This document shows positions 47,771 through 56,758 of a DNA stretch of 64,000 nucleotides, piece after piece; positions within the stretch are counted from its first letter, which is position 1, and every line of letters starts with the position of its first letter. This DNA is from Chromatiaceae bacterium. Its GTDB lineage: Bacteria > Pseudomonadota > Gammaproteobacteria > Chromatiales > Chromatiaceae. Both the position numbers and the translations under genes were made by a program. The notes below the pieces were generated by a model. It was not told the DNA's origin, searched no databases, and saw only the letters and a program-made list of their open reading frames with translations. The stretch is taken from positions 186,001 to 250,000 of the forward strand of contig JACKMT010000002.1 of the NCBI GenBank assembly GCA_024235255.1. Direction: 5' to 3'.

Positions 47771-48097
47771 TTAAAGGTTACTGTCAATAAACGCGGTCAA
47801 TTGAGATTTCGACACTGCTCCCACTTTGGTCGCCTCAACTTCGCCGTCTTTGAATATCATCAGGGTTGGGATACCCCTGATACCGTAACGTGGCGGCGTA
47901 TTCGGGTTTTCGTCGATGTTCAGTTTGGCCAGCTTGACCTTGCCCGCGTACTCCTTGGCGATTTCATCGAGAACAGGGGCGATCATTTTGCAGGGGCCAC
48001 ACCACTCGGCCCAGTAGTCCACCAGAACCGGCAGACTCGATTGCAGTACCTCTGCTTCGAAAGAATCATCACTAAGATGAACAATCTGTTCACTCAC
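47771..48097 (-). CDS. trxA: Thioredoxin 1
   Basis: A 108-residue cytosolic thioredoxin with the active site WAEWCGPCKM and the cis-proline segment RGIPTLMIFKDG. It reduces protein disulfides, regenerated by thioredoxin reductase. It is divergent from rhlB; the shared 207-bp region probably contains both promoters. Confidence 0.97.
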   Translation of the reverse strand: MSEQIVHLSDDSFEAEVLQSSLPVLVDYWAEWCGPCKMIAPVLDEIAKEYAGKVKLAKLNIDENPNTPPRYGIRGIPTLMIFKDGEVEATKVGAVSKSQLTAFIDSNL

Positions 48098-48304
48098 TAA
48101 AGCTTCTCCAGTCTCTTAAATAAATTCAGGGAAGACCGCCGGAAAGTGCGGATATGATCCGGCGCTTCTATCTATTGTCACTTAGTCTATTGAGCTGCTC
48201 AATGGCGGTATTGCCCGAGTTACTTCACTAGCAGTGAGCTATTTCATCGTAATCACTCCATTTTTGCAAGTCTGGTCGGTCGAATTAAGGTATCCTAGCG
48301 GCCT

Positions 48305-49606
48305 ATGACAAAAAAGCACTTAACAGATGTGAGATTTGACAGCTTTGGGCTGCTTCCCGAGATATTGCAGGGCGTGGCGGAGGCAGGCTTCAAATTCTGC
48401 ACACCGATTCAAGCAGAAACGCTTCCCATTGCGCTCGACAATCAGGATGTGGCGGGACAAGCCCAGACCGGAACAGGTAAAACAGCGGCATTTCTACTCG
48501 CTATTTTTCAGCGTCTGCTGCTCAATCCCGCAGCCGAGAGCCGAAAACCCAACCAGCCTCGCGCGCTGGTAATGGCGCCGACCCGGGAACTGGCGGTACA
48601 AATTCATAAGGATGCCGAGCTCCTCGGGCGCTACACCGGGCTTAAGCTGGGTCTGGTATTCGGTGGAACAGGTTACGACCAACAGCGGCGGCAGCTGGCA
48701 GAAGGGGTCGACATATTGATCGGCACGCCAGGCCGGCTCATCGATTATCTGAAACAACATGTCTACGACCTCAATTCTATCCAGGTAGTAGTTCTGGATG
48801 AAGCGGACCGCATGTTTGATCTCGGTTTCATCAAGGATATCCGCTACATGCTGAGACGCTGTCCACCGCCTTCGAAGCGGCTCGGCCTGCTGTTTTCTGC
48901 CACACTATCGTTTCGGGTTAAAGAGCTTGCCTATGAGCATATGAATAACCCCGAATCGGTTACTATCGAAGGCGATAAGGTTACCGCCGATAATGTCAAA
49001 CAGATCTGTTATATGACAGCCAATGAGGAGAAGATACCGCTTCTGATCGGCCTGCTGCGCGGTATTGAAACCTACCGCGCTATCGTGTTTGTGAATACGA
49101 AACGGGGGGCAGATCAGGTTTGGGGTTTCCTTGAGGGCAACGGCATCAAGGCGGCGGTGCTTTCCGGCGACGTACCGCAAAGAAAACGGCTTGCCTTGTT
49201 GAGCAGTTTTCAGAAAGGAGAGCTGCCTGTTTTGGTCGCCACCGATGTGGCGGCCCGCGGGCTGCACATCCCCAGCGTCACCCACGTCTTTAATTTTGAC
49301 CTTCCCGACGATCCGGAAGACTATGTACACCGCATCGGACGCACCGCCCGTGCCGGCGAAAGCGGCAGCGCCATCAGCTTCGCCTGCGAGACCCACGCCT
49401 TCTCGCTCCCGGAAATAGAGACCTACATCGGTCACAAACTTCCGATGGCGTATTTGGATGTCGACCTGCTGGCCGAAATAGATCCAGGCAGTAGAGTCAG
49501 GGTCAGTCGCCCGAACATCAATGACCGGAAAGGCGGTCCCCGCGGTAGCGGCGGAAGAGGCCGCCCAGGTGGCGCCAGAAAGCGCGGCCGGCGTGTCTCG
49601 CACTAA
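48305..49606 (+). CDS. rhlB: DEAD-box RNA helicase RhlB
   Basis: A 433-residue helicase opening MTKKHLTDVRFDSFGLLPEI, close to E. coli RhlB. It has the Q motif FCTPIQ, Walker A AQTGTGKTAAFLL, VLDEADRMFD, SAT and HRIGRTARAG. RhlB unwinds RNA and can join the RNase E degradosome. The Arg/Gly-rich tail (RGRPGGARKRGRRVSH) probably binds RNA. The trxA-rhlB divergent arrangement matches E. coli. Confidence 0.95.
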   Translation: MTKKHLTDVRFDSFGLLPEILQGVAEAGFKFCTPIQAETLPIALDNQDVAGQAQTGTGKTAAFLLAIFQRLLLNPAAESRKPNQPRALVMAPTRELAVQIHKDAELLGRYTGLKLGLVFGGTGYDQQRRQLAEGVDILIGTPGRLIDYLKQHVYDLNSIQVVVLDEADRMFDLGFIKDIRYMLRRCPPPSKRLGLLFSATLSFRVKELAYEHMNNPESVTIEGDKVTADNVKQICYMTANEEKIPLLIGLLRGIETYRAIVFVNTKRGADQVWGFLEGNGIKAAVLSGDVPQRKRLALLSSFQKGELPVLVATDVAARGLHIPSVTHVFNFDLPDDPEDYVHRIGRTARAGESGSAISFACETHAFSLPEIETYIGHKLPMAYLDVDLLAEIDPGSRVRVSRPNINDRKGGPRGSGGRGRPGGARKRGRRVSH

Positions 49607-50003
49607 GCGCCGAAACTCTCCCGCCTTGTACTTAGTCATCGCAAACAATAAATGCAGCCGGTGCCCGGGCTCCAAGTGCTGTACATATATCACCCAGGCA
49701 TTGGGAGCGGCGCCACGATCCAAAAAGGATTTCGAACATCTGCTGTGGCAGGTCTCCCATCACGGCATCAGTGTTTACAAAGACAGCAGCGGCTGGTACC
49801 TGCTTATCGAGTCCGATTGCTCTCATTTGCTGCCTGACGGCGGTTGCGGGATCTATCAGAACCGTCCTCAGATTTGCCGGGACTACGATAACGACTGGTG
49901 TGAGTATGATGAACCCGCAGAGAAGGGTTTCCAGCTACACTTCCGCAACTATGAAGAGTTGCTAAGTTATTGTAAGAAAAGATTTAAATCCTGGGGTCGA
50001 TGA
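49521..50003 (+). CDS. YkgJ-family cysteine cluster protein
   Basis: A small protein with the zinc- or iron-binding pattern CSRCPGSKCC, then SDCSHLLPDGGCGIYQNRPQ and ICRDYDNDWC, as in the CxxCxxxxCC family whose function is unknown. The conserved part begins near 49660. The start is unclear: an ATG at 49521 lies inside the rhlB tail in another frame, a GTG at 49593 and a TTG at 49623 are alternatives, and none has a clear ribosome-binding site. Coupling to rhlB translation is likely. Confidence 0.75.
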   Translation: MTGKAVPAVAAEEAAQVAPESAAGVSRTKRRNSPALYLVIANNKCSRCPGSKCCTYITQALGAAPRSKKDFEHLLWQVSHHGISVYKDSSGWYLLIESDCSHLLPDGGCGIYQNRPQICRDYDNDWCEYDEPAEKGFQLHFRNYEELLSYCKKRFKSWGR

Positions 50004-50035
50004 TGTTCGACGGAGCTCCCCGGCCTCCGCGATAT

Positions 50036-50725
50036 TTACCGCAGGTGCTTTCCCAACGGCAGCAATTCCGAAAAATCGTGAATCGCCGGAAAGCCGTCGG
50101 CATCTCTCGCCGGGGCTCTGGTATCGGGTTTCAACACGCGTAACAGCCAACGAATGCCGTACGCGCTGGCAGAAGCGAGCACCGACGGGCTGTCGTCCAC
50201 GAACAGCGTCCGCTGTGGATCGAAAGGCTCCACCTCCTGAAGTTTTTCCCAAAACTGCGGCATCTCCTTCGGCAGCCCCAGGTCATGGGCGCAGACAGCG
50301 GCGTCCAGATATCCGCCCAGCCGGGTCCGCTGCAGCTTTAGCTCCAGTGATTTCTGGTGTGCATTGGTCACCAGCACAATACGTTTACCCTGTGCGCGCA
50401 TTGCCTGCAGAAAGTCGACCACGTGGGGGTGAACCGAAATCAGATGCTCCACCTCTGCTTTTAACACCGCGATGTCGAGCCCCAGCTCACGACTCCAATG
50501 ATCGACGCAGTACCACTCAAGCGTTCCCTCGATACGCTGATAACGTGCAAGCAGCTGCTCCCGTGCCGCCTCAGGCGGAAGATCATGCATCTCAGCGTAA
50601 CGCCGAGGTACGTGCTCCAGCCAGAAATGGTTGTCGAAATGGAGGTCGAGCAGGGTGCCATCCATATCCAGCAACAACAGCTCGATTTGGTTCCAGTCGA
50701 CCAACGGTTTAAAGTTGTTTGCCAT
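50036..50725 (-). CDS. yrfG: GMP/IMP nucleotidase YrfG (HAD hydrolase)
   Basis: A 229-residue HAD-superfamily phosphatase. Motif I is LLLLDMDGTLLDLHFDNHFW, motif II VLVTNAHQKSLELKL and motif IV RTLFVDDSPSVLASA. It resembles E. coli YrfG, which removes phosphate from GMP and IMP. The start is the ATG at 50725 (MANNFKPLVDWNQIELLLL); the longer frame lacks family residues. It is divergent from nudE, as in E. coli. Confidence 0.9.
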   Translation of the reverse strand: MANNFKPLVDWNQIELLLLDMDGTLLDLHFDNHFWLEHVPRRYAEMHDLPPEAAREQLLARYQRIEGTLEWYCVDHWSRELGLDIAVLKAEVEHLISVHPHVVDFLQAMRAQGKRIVLVTNAHQKSLELKLQRTRLGGYLDAAVCAHDLGLPKEMPQFWEKLQEVEPFDPQRTLFVDDSPSVLASASAYGIRWLLRVLKPDTRAPARDADGFPAIHDFSELLPLGKHLR

Positions 50726-50804
50726 AATTAATTTAAAGTCGCAGCTGCCCGCTGCAGGAATTCCGATAATAACTCCGCTATCGTTTCCAATATAAGCGAT
50801 CATT

Positions 50805-51359
50805 ATGCCAAATAAACCCATCATTCGTTCCCGCCGATTTTTTAAAGACACCGGTATCTTTCGCATCGAAGAGATGGACCTGGAATTTGCGAACGGTGAA
50901 ACCAGAGTCTACCAACGTCTGCTGGGCTCTCCCCAGGGGGCGGTGCTGGTGGTACCCTTGCTCGACGACGAAACCCTGCTGCTGATCCGTGAATACACCG
51001 CTGGCATGGACCGCTACGAATTGGGCTTCGTCAAGGGACGCATTGAGCCCGGAGAGAGTCTGCCGGATGCAGCCAATCGGGAGCTGCAGGAGGAGGTGGG
51101 TTACGCCGCCAGACAGCTGGAGCCGGTGAGGACAGTGACAGTGGCGCCCGGGTATCTTTTACACCATACGCACATCGTATTGGCAAGAAATCTCTATCCC
51201 AATCGACTACCGGGCGACGAACCTGAACCGATCGAAGTGATACCCTGGAAACTCGACAACCTGAACTCGCTCCTGCAGCGGGATGACTTTACCGAATCTC
51301 GTTCCATCGCCGCGTTTTATCTCATCAGGGAGCTGCTGGCACGTGAGAATTACACCTGA
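50805..51359 (+). CDS. nudE: ADP-compound hydrolase NudE (Nudix)
   Basis: A 184-residue Nudix enzyme with MDLEFANGETRVYQRLL near the N-terminus and a full Nudix box, GRIEPGESLPDAANRELQEE followed by VGY, near residue 78. It hydrolyses ADP-ribose, Ap2A/Ap3A and NADH in E. coli. The divergent pairing with yrfG confirms the call. Confidence 0.93.
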   Translation: MPNKPIIRSRRFFKDTGIFRIEEMDLEFANGETRVYQRLLGSPQGAVLVVPLLDDETLLLIREYTAGMDRYELGFVKGRIEPGESLPDAANRELQEEVGYAARQLEPVRTVTVAPGYLLHHTHIVLARNLYPNRLPGDEPEPIEVIPWKLDNLNSLLQRDDFTESRSIAAFYLIRELLARENYT

Positions 51360-52419
51360 CAACCGCCCATCTCGGAGAGGATCTACCGCCTTTCAGCAGA
51401 TTACAAGAATCATCATCGCAGGCGCGCTCATCACGCTGCTGCATACCATCGCTTTCGCCCAGCAGAGAGAGCCGGGGGGCGCTTTTGAGTTCGATGACCT
51501 CCCGCTGCAAGAGCCGCTTGAGCATCCGAAGTGGTTCAAGCACAGCTTTCTGGATCTGCAGGAAGATCTTAACGAAGCGCTGGCAGCCGACAAGAAAGGC
51601 ATCATTGTCTACTTCGGCCAGCATCGTTGTGCTTACTGCAAGCTGTTGATGACGGTTAATTTCGGCCAGCAGGATATCACCACCTACACCAGGCGCAATT
51701 TTGACATTATTCCGATAGACATCTGGGGAGTGGATGAAGTTACCGATATCGACGGCGTTACACTGACAGAACGCGAATTTGCATTGCGCGAAAAGACCAA
51801 TTTCACCCCGTCTCTAATCTTCTATGACAAGAACGGCTCAGAGGCTTTTCGTCTGCGCGGCTACTACCCACCGTATAAATTCCGGGCTGCGCTGGAGTAT
51901 GTCGCCGATGACCACTTTCGCAAAGAGTCCTTCGGCGAGTTCCTGGAACGGGGTTCCGGTGCACTGGCTTTCGAACCCGGTGAACTGAACGATGAGGATT
52001 TCTTCTCCCCCCCGCCCTACGCGCTGGATCGAAGCCGTTTCCCCGCAGATCGCCCGCTCGCTGTCTTTTTCGAACAGGGAAACTGCCACGCCTGCAACGT
52101 TCTCCATTCACAACCGCTCAATGAAAATGCAATCACCGATCTTTTCAGGCAGTTCGAGAATGTACAGTTGGATATCTACGCCGACACGCCGGTCATTACG
52201 CCCGACGGCGAAATGACCAGCAGCAAAAAATGGGCGCGTAAACTGGGGCTTTTCTATACCCCATCGATCCTCTTTTTCGACCGCAACGGAAAAGAGATCA
52301 TTCGAGTCGATTCTGTCGTTCAATTCTACCGGCTACGCAACATACTGCTATTCATAGCCGGCGGGGGTTATCAGTACCAGCCAAACTATCAGCTGTGGCG
52401 GCTCGACAGCGGCTTCTGA
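51343..52419 (+). CDS. Exported protein with two thioredoxin-like domains
   Basis: A protein of about 358 residues. From the GTG at 51343 (GGGAG about 10 nt upstream, inside the nudE 3' end) it has a basic stretch and a hydrophobic signal IIIAGALITLLHTIAFAQQ. Then come two thioredoxin-fold halves: the first with YFGQHRCAYCKLLM, the second with FFEQGNCHACNVLHSQP. Each domain has a CxxC (CAYC, CHAC) and a later F/YTPSxxFxDxNG strand. It is similar to SoxW/thioredoxin-like proteins of sulfur-oxidising gammaproteobacteria. A periplasmic thiol-disulfide role, possibly on c-type cytochromes or sulfur proteins, is inference. Confidence 0.8.
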   Translation: MRITPDNRPSRRGSTAFQQITRIIIAGALITLLHTIAFAQQREPGGAFEFDDLPLQEPLEHPKWFKHSFLDLQEDLNEALAADKKGIIVYFGQHRCAYCKLLMTVNFGQQDITTYTRRNFDIIPIDIWGVDEVTDIDGVTLTEREFALREKTNFTPSLIFYDKNGSEAFRLRGYYPPYKFRAALEYVADDHFRKESFGEFLERGSGALAFEPGELNDEDFFSPPPYALDRSRFPADRPLAVFFEQGNCHACNVLHSQPLNENAITDLFRQFENVQLDIYADTPVITPDGEMTSSKKWARKLGLFYTPSILFFDRNGKEIIRVDSVVQFYRLRNILLFIAGGGYQYQPNYQLWRLDSGF

Positions 52420-52468
52420 ACGTTCCATGCCCCTTGAGCGGAGACATTTCTTTACCGCCGCCTTCGAA

Positions 52469-52939
52469 TCATCGCAGCGGCTTTTCACAGAAAAGCGCCA
52501 GATACTCCTCCTCTTCAGCACGCTGAAGACGCAGCACTTCGCCTCGGGCAGGTTTATACCCCTGCTTCAATTCACGCGCGATCCGTGCCAGGCTTTTCCG
52601 GGCACGCCAACACTTCTGTTGCTGCACTCGTCCTTCTTTACCGGAGCCCGATTTCTTCGCATCCGGCCGCTTGTTGGCATCCTTTTCGGGTTTCGTCACA
52701 TATTCGGAGAGCACTTTTTTTAGGTTGATCCAGCCTACTTTCGGATTACTTACTTCCAACGCCTCTCTTGTGCCATGCTCACAGCCGGTCTGACTAAAAG
52801 AGACCTGACCCGTATCACTGGTACACTTTATAATTCCCCCTGCAGCAGATGCCGTCTCTACAACAGCAATAATCTGCGCACATATCAAACCGCAAACTAA
52901 AACGGCACGGTAATTTCGAGTATGTAACACAATTTGCAT
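52469..52939 (-). CDS. DUF4124-like secreted protein
   Basis: A 156-residue protein with an N-terminal signal (LVCGLICAQIIAVVETASAA) and a short DUF4124-like module IIKCTSDTGQVSFSQTGCEH. A basic, charged C-terminal part follows (RPDAKKSGSGKEGRVQQQKC) and ends in a helical stretch with LARIARELKQGY. It has an excellent ribosome-binding site, AGGGAGGTTGTT before the ATG. The role is unknown. It faces the GGDEF gene across a divergent 92-bp gap. Confidence 0.75.
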   Translation of the reverse strand: MQIVLHTRNYRAVLVCGLICAQIIAVVETASAAGGIIKCTSDTGQVSFSQTGCEHGTREALEVSNPKVGWINLKKVLSEYVTKPEKDANKRPDAKKSGSGKEGRVQQQKCWRARKSLARIARELKQGYKPARGEVLRLQRAEEEEYLALFCEKPLR

Positions 52940-53031
52940 AACAACCTCCCTGTTGTCATTCAGAAAAACTTTTCCCGGGTTCCTGTCGCACGGGAATTAA
53001 AGCCCCTCCCGCACCGGCCGATAACCAGCAT

Positions 53032-54147
53032 ATGTCAAGTTTACAGTTGGAAAACCAACATCAGAGCCTCGACGCCGAGAACCGATGGTTGCGGCAAAAG
53101 CTGCACGAGTTAACCGAGGAGGCCAGACTCAGCGAAGAGACCTTCAGGCGCTGTCATGAGCGAGAGGTATCCCTGCTTGACGCCGAAGACCTGCCACAAC
53201 TACTGGAGGCGCTAACTGCCGGCTTGCAGCAATCCTTCTGCGTCCCGGCCATAAGCCTGGTGCTTTCCGACCCGGATCACGAGCTCCGACAACTACTGAC
53301 CATCTCCGGCAATTCAGCTTATGACCGCAACAGGTTGATATTCGTTGACCGGCCGGCAACTTTTAGTCCCATTTACGAGAATCTACAGCACTCCCGGCTC
53401 GGTCCCTACCTGGGCGAAGAGCACCGCAGGTTCTTTCCCGGCAAGGATGTGATCCGCAGCATTGCCATGCTGCCGATGATCCGTCGCAATCAGCTGGTGG
53501 GCGTTCTCAACCTCGGCAGTCAGAATCCAACCCGCTTCACCCGTCACCACGCCACCGACTTCCTGGACCGTCTCGCCACCATCGGCGCTGTCTGCCTGGA
53601 GAACGCCACCCACCGTGAACATCTGGTTATCAGCGGACTCACCGACGCACTGACCGGAATGCACAACCGCCGTTATCTTCAGAAACGGCTAAACGAGGAG
53701 ATTGCCCGCAGTCGACGCCACAACTTCCCGCTGAGTTGCCTCTTTATCGATGCGGACCACTTCAAGCGGGTCAACGATCTCTATGGCCACAACGCCGGTG
53801 ACTCGGTACTTCGGGAAATCTCACTCAGGGTTTGGGAGTGTTTGCGTGCGTCGGATGTCGCTACCCGCTTCGGTGGCGAAGAGTTCGCTCTATTACTGCC
53901 TCAGACAGACCCCGAAGAGGCGTTTAAAATAGCTGAACGCATTCGCCTCCATATAGCCGATACTCCGGTTTCACTGGAACAAGGCACCGATTTAGCTATT
54001 ACGGTTTCTATCGGAATTAGCTATTTAACAGCCAGCCACTGCGAAGATGCAGGTAAATCGCTTCTCGCGGACGCGGACGGTGCACTTTACGAAGCAAAGC
54101 GACTTGGAAGAAACCGGACTTTTACAACAGCCCAAAGCGACGACTGA
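53032..54147 (+). CDS. GAF-type sensor diguanylate cyclase (GGDEF)
   Basis: A 371-residue soluble protein. Residues about 5-45 form a coiled coil (LDAENRWLRQKLHELTEEAR), residues about 50-195 a GAF/DUF484-like sensor domain, and residues about 203-365 a GGDEF domain. The active site reads GGEEF (281-285), a functional variant, and an inhibitory RxxD site (R272-D275) sits five residues before it. It should make c-di-GMP with product inhibition. There is no membrane segment, so it senses a cytosolic signal. Confidence 0.9.
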   Translation: MSSLQLENQHQSLDAENRWLRQKLHELTEEARLSEETFRRCHEREVSLLDAEDLPQLLEALTAGLQQSFCVPAISLVLSDPDHELRQLLTISGNSAYDRNRLIFVDRPATFSPIYENLQHSRLGPYLGEEHRRFFPGKDVIRSIAMLPMIRRNQLVGVLNLGSQNPTRFTRHHATDFLDRLATIGAVCLENATHREHLVISGLTDALTGMHNRRYLQKRLNEEIARSRRHNFPLSCLFIDADHFKRVNDLYGHNAGDSVLREISLRVWECLRASDVATRFGGEEFALLLPQTDPEEAFKIAERIRLHIADTPVSLEQGTDLAITVSIGISYLTASHCEDAGKSLLADADGALYEAKRLGRNRTFTTAQSDD

Positions 54148-54397
54148 AAGACCCTTTTTCGGAGCGTGGAACCACCGGACGGCTCTCGCCTTTGACTTGA
54201 TGTAAATCGCTGACGGCCCGAAGTTTCGGAAGCGTATCCATCAACTGCTGACTGACGAACAGCAGCTTCCCGTAACGCGCGATGAGCGACCGCTCCAATG
54301 TCCCATTAGGTCTCCCCAAGGTCTCCACCTGGGCGTTGATTTTACCGATCTCCTCCATGAGCTGAAATCTGAGCATTTCCTTATAGTGGTTCTCCAT
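54122..54397 (-). CDS. Conserved hypothetical protein, 91 residues
   Basis: A small charged, mostly helical protein, MENHYKEMLRFQLMEEIGKI at the start and a basic tail RSEKGSFSRRFGLL. A strong ribosome-binding site (AGGAAGG) supports the ATG at 54397. Its 3' end overlaps the stop of the GGDEF gene by 26 bp on the opposite strand. No family recognised. Confidence 0.7.
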   Translation of the reverse strand: MENHYKEMLRFQLMEEIGKINAQVETLGRPNGTLERSLIARYGKLLFVSQQLMDTLPKLRAVSDLHQVKGESRPVVPRSEKGSFSRRFGLL

Positions 54398-54676
54398 AGT
54401 GCCTTCCTCAAATTCAATATAAGGTCTTTTGTATTACTCCTTGATGCAATGAAATCCTAGCCTGTTTTAAGCAGTGCCGCCAGAAGTATTTCATGTAAAA
54501 AATGGAATGAATCCTCCGGGATATCAAGGAAAAACCGGCGGTATACTTCGCGATAAACTCGGTCAAATCTAGAATAGTTCTGTCTTCAACTGATTTTTCG
54601 GATTTTTTTTGATGCTGCCCGAAAGATTCAGCAACGATCCCGGGTCTTTTAAACGAACTCAGTCACGGAAATAAAA

Positions 54677-55510
54677 ATGATTCGACATCGTGCTTTACTG
54701 TTTTTCTTAATTATGCTGATTCAGCAGCTCTCCCAGGCAGCGCCTAAAGCCGAGCTTTGGGCAGTTTGGCTGGCCGTTGCAGACACTGAGACGCTGCAGC
54801 CGAACCACTCATATTGGCAACAGTTTCTGGCTCGGCATCTCACCAGAAGCAGCGAAGGAATCAATCTACTGGACTACTCCGGCGCCCTGCCCGAACGCGA
54901 AAACCTACAACGCTATCTGCAAGAGCTACAGCGGACTCCGGTAGCGAAACTGAGCCGTCCCCAACAACTGGCCTTCTGGATTAATCTCTACAATGCAGCC
55001 ACAGTAGCAACCATTCTCGATCACTATCCGGTGCGCTCTATCCGGGACATCGATATTTCACCGGGTCTATTCGCGGACGGACCCTGGGATAAGAAATTTC
55101 TCACTATCGAGGGATTGGAACTCAGTCTGAACGATATCGAGCATCGAATACTGCGGCCGATCTGGCAGGACAACCGGCTCCACTATGCACTTAACTGCGC
55201 TTCTGTCGGCTGTCCCAATCTACAGCCAAAAGCCTTTACTGCAGCCAACTCCGAAGCGCTGCTGGAAGCTGCCGCACGCGAGTACATAAACCATCCACGA
55301 GGAGCGCAGGTTGCAGACCGCAAACTTTCTGTATCCAGCATTTATAAATGGTACCAGACCGATTTCGGCGATAACGAAATCGGTGTTATCCAACACCTGA
55401 AGCGCTACGCAAAAACCACCTTGAGAAGCCAGCTCGAAACTATTGAAGAGATTGAGCAATACGACTATGACTGGTCTCTGAATGAGCGCAAAATCGCTGG
55501 AACCGATTAA
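54677..55510 (+). CDS. DUF547 domain protein, secreted
   Basis: A 277-residue protein with an N-terminal signal (ALLFFLIMLIQQLSQAAPK). The body is a DUF547 domain: LLDYSGALPERENLQRYLQE, FWINLYNAATVATIL, YALNCASVGCPNL and VSSIYKWYQTDF. These include conserved His and Cys residues typical of the family, whose activity is unknown but resembles a papain-like fold in some predictions. It is probably periplasmic. Confidence 0.88.
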   Translation: MIRHRALLFFLIMLIQQLSQAAPKAELWAVWLAVADTETLQPNHSYWQQFLARHLTRSSEGINLLDYSGALPERENLQRYLQELQRTPVAKLSRPQQLAFWINLYNAATVATILDHYPVRSIRDIDISPGLFADGPWDKKFLTIEGLELSLNDIEHRILRPIWQDNRLHYALNCASVGCPNLQPKAFTAANSEALLEAAAREYINHPRGAQVADRKLSVSSIYKWYQTDFGDNEIGVIQHLKRYAKTTLRSQLETIEEIEQYDYDWSLNERKIAGTD

Positions 55511-55532
55511 GTCTGTTGCGATAGCCCGCTGT

Positions 55533-55781
55533 TTATTGGTCTGCCAACTTTTTATGACTTCCGTCGCAAAATGGCGGCGTTTTCGTCAATTTACACTGAC
55601 AAAAGAAAAAATTGCCGGCTTTATCGGCTCTGTATGAGACTGGCTCAAAATCCGTAACCCGGTGGGATCCATCACAGAATGGCTGGTCTTTGGACCTGCC
55701 GCAACTACACCACCAAACTTCGTCGCCTGCCTTGAGCGGAACAGATTTCGGGCTAGTAGCCGGTATTTCAGGTTTGGACAT
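55533..55781 (-). CDS. CDGSH iron-sulfur domain protein, two clusters
   Basis: An 82-residue protein with two CDGSH motifs, CSCGRSKDQPFCDGSH and CQCKLTKTPPFCDGSH, each binding a [2Fe-2S] cluster through three Cys and one His. The start has AAGGAAAAGGA upstream. It probably stores or transfers iron-sulfur clusters or electrons in the cytosol. It converges on the DUF547 gene, with 22 bp between the stops. Confidence 0.93.
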   Translation of the reverse strand: MSKPEIPATSPKSVPLKAGDEVWWCSCGRSKDQPFCDGSHRVTDFEPVSYRADKAGNFFFCQCKLTKTPPFCDGSHKKLADQ

Positions 55782-55927
55782 ATTCCTTTTCCTTGATCAA
55801 TTGTTGGCGTAGCCTGCCTGCCCCCGTTAGCTTGCAACGCCTCTGGGAAGGCTAATCGAAACAGTTACTTGGCTCGTTAGGACACCAATTGCCGGCACAA
55901 CTACCAGTTCGCAGAATCTAGCTGAGA

Positions 55928-56260
55928 TCAGGCGCTCTGCTCTGTTACGGCTGCACCAGGGCCCCCGCTTTTGAGTTCCGCGACTGCTTTGCTGCGATCA
56001 GCCTCGGTGGCGAACAGCATGCTGGTTCCCACTACCTGTCCATTGGACGCTTTAACGTTAAAGAAAAACTTCCCGTTCTTTGACTCTTTCATTTCGTAAC
56101 GCGCATCTTCCAGGCAGTTTTTTTTGACTGATTCGATTCCGCTGAGCGCACTTTTTTTTGCCTTGTAGTTTTCGCTTTTCACCACCGCCTGGCCTTCTGC
56201 ATTGATGAAAGAGAAGCTGAAAGGCTCTTCGGCCTGACTCATCTTCAACACGATGTCCAT
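55928..56260 (-). CDS. YegP-family protein (DUF1508)
   Basis: A 110-residue protein built of two YegP-like repeats: FSFINAEGQAVVKSENYKAK and KFFFNVKASNGQVVGTSMLF. Each is followed by a helix (ALSGIESVKKNC; ADRSKAVAELK). The start has AGGAGGGAG upstream. Function unknown in the literature I recall. Confidence 0.85.
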   Translation of the reverse strand: MDIVLKMSQAEEPFSFSFINAEGQAVVKSENYKAKKSALSGIESVKKNCLEDARYEMKESKNGKFFFNVKASNGQVVGTSMLFATEADRSKAVAELKSGGPGAAVTEQSA

Positions 56261-56758
56261 CTTGCTCCCTCCTGACTATGTAATTGCATTCTTAAGTTAA
56301 TCTATTACCTAGCACTTTACCTGGTAATCGCCGAGAGAATAACCGGATCTCTCTTCTGCGGCAATAATTCTAAACGAATATCAACTCTGCCGGGTTGTAC
56401 GATTGGGTACTGTTCAAACAAGTTTACATTTAGGCACCCGCCCTGTCATAGCTGCCAGACTCGGCTTCCAAGCGCTTCTACCGCCGGCTCTAACCGAAGT
56501 GGAGATATCCCGCTCCCAAGCCTGGAAACTCCAAGTTGGTGACTCGATGGAACTACCCTAAATTCAACGCAGTGCCGGAGATACTCTTCTCCAATTTCAC
56601 GCACCCCGTCCGTCTTGCAGTCAATCTTTCGTGAGATGCCCGGAAGCACACCCTAAACGATGACGCATGGTTAGCCTGGCAACAAAAAGTGTGCATAATT
56701 ACGGATACACAAGTCAATGCAAGCAGGGCTCACAAGCTAGAAACCGGAGGCAAAGCGG
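56261..56758. other. 498-bp region without a convincing gene
   Basis: No family-like frame. It must hold the promoters of the divergent YegP gene and of the membrane protein at 56759. A weak inverted repeat ATTACC/GGTAAT (arms 56304-56309 and 56323-56328) is the only structure I note. Short frames here have no ribosome-binding sites. Confidence 0.5.
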
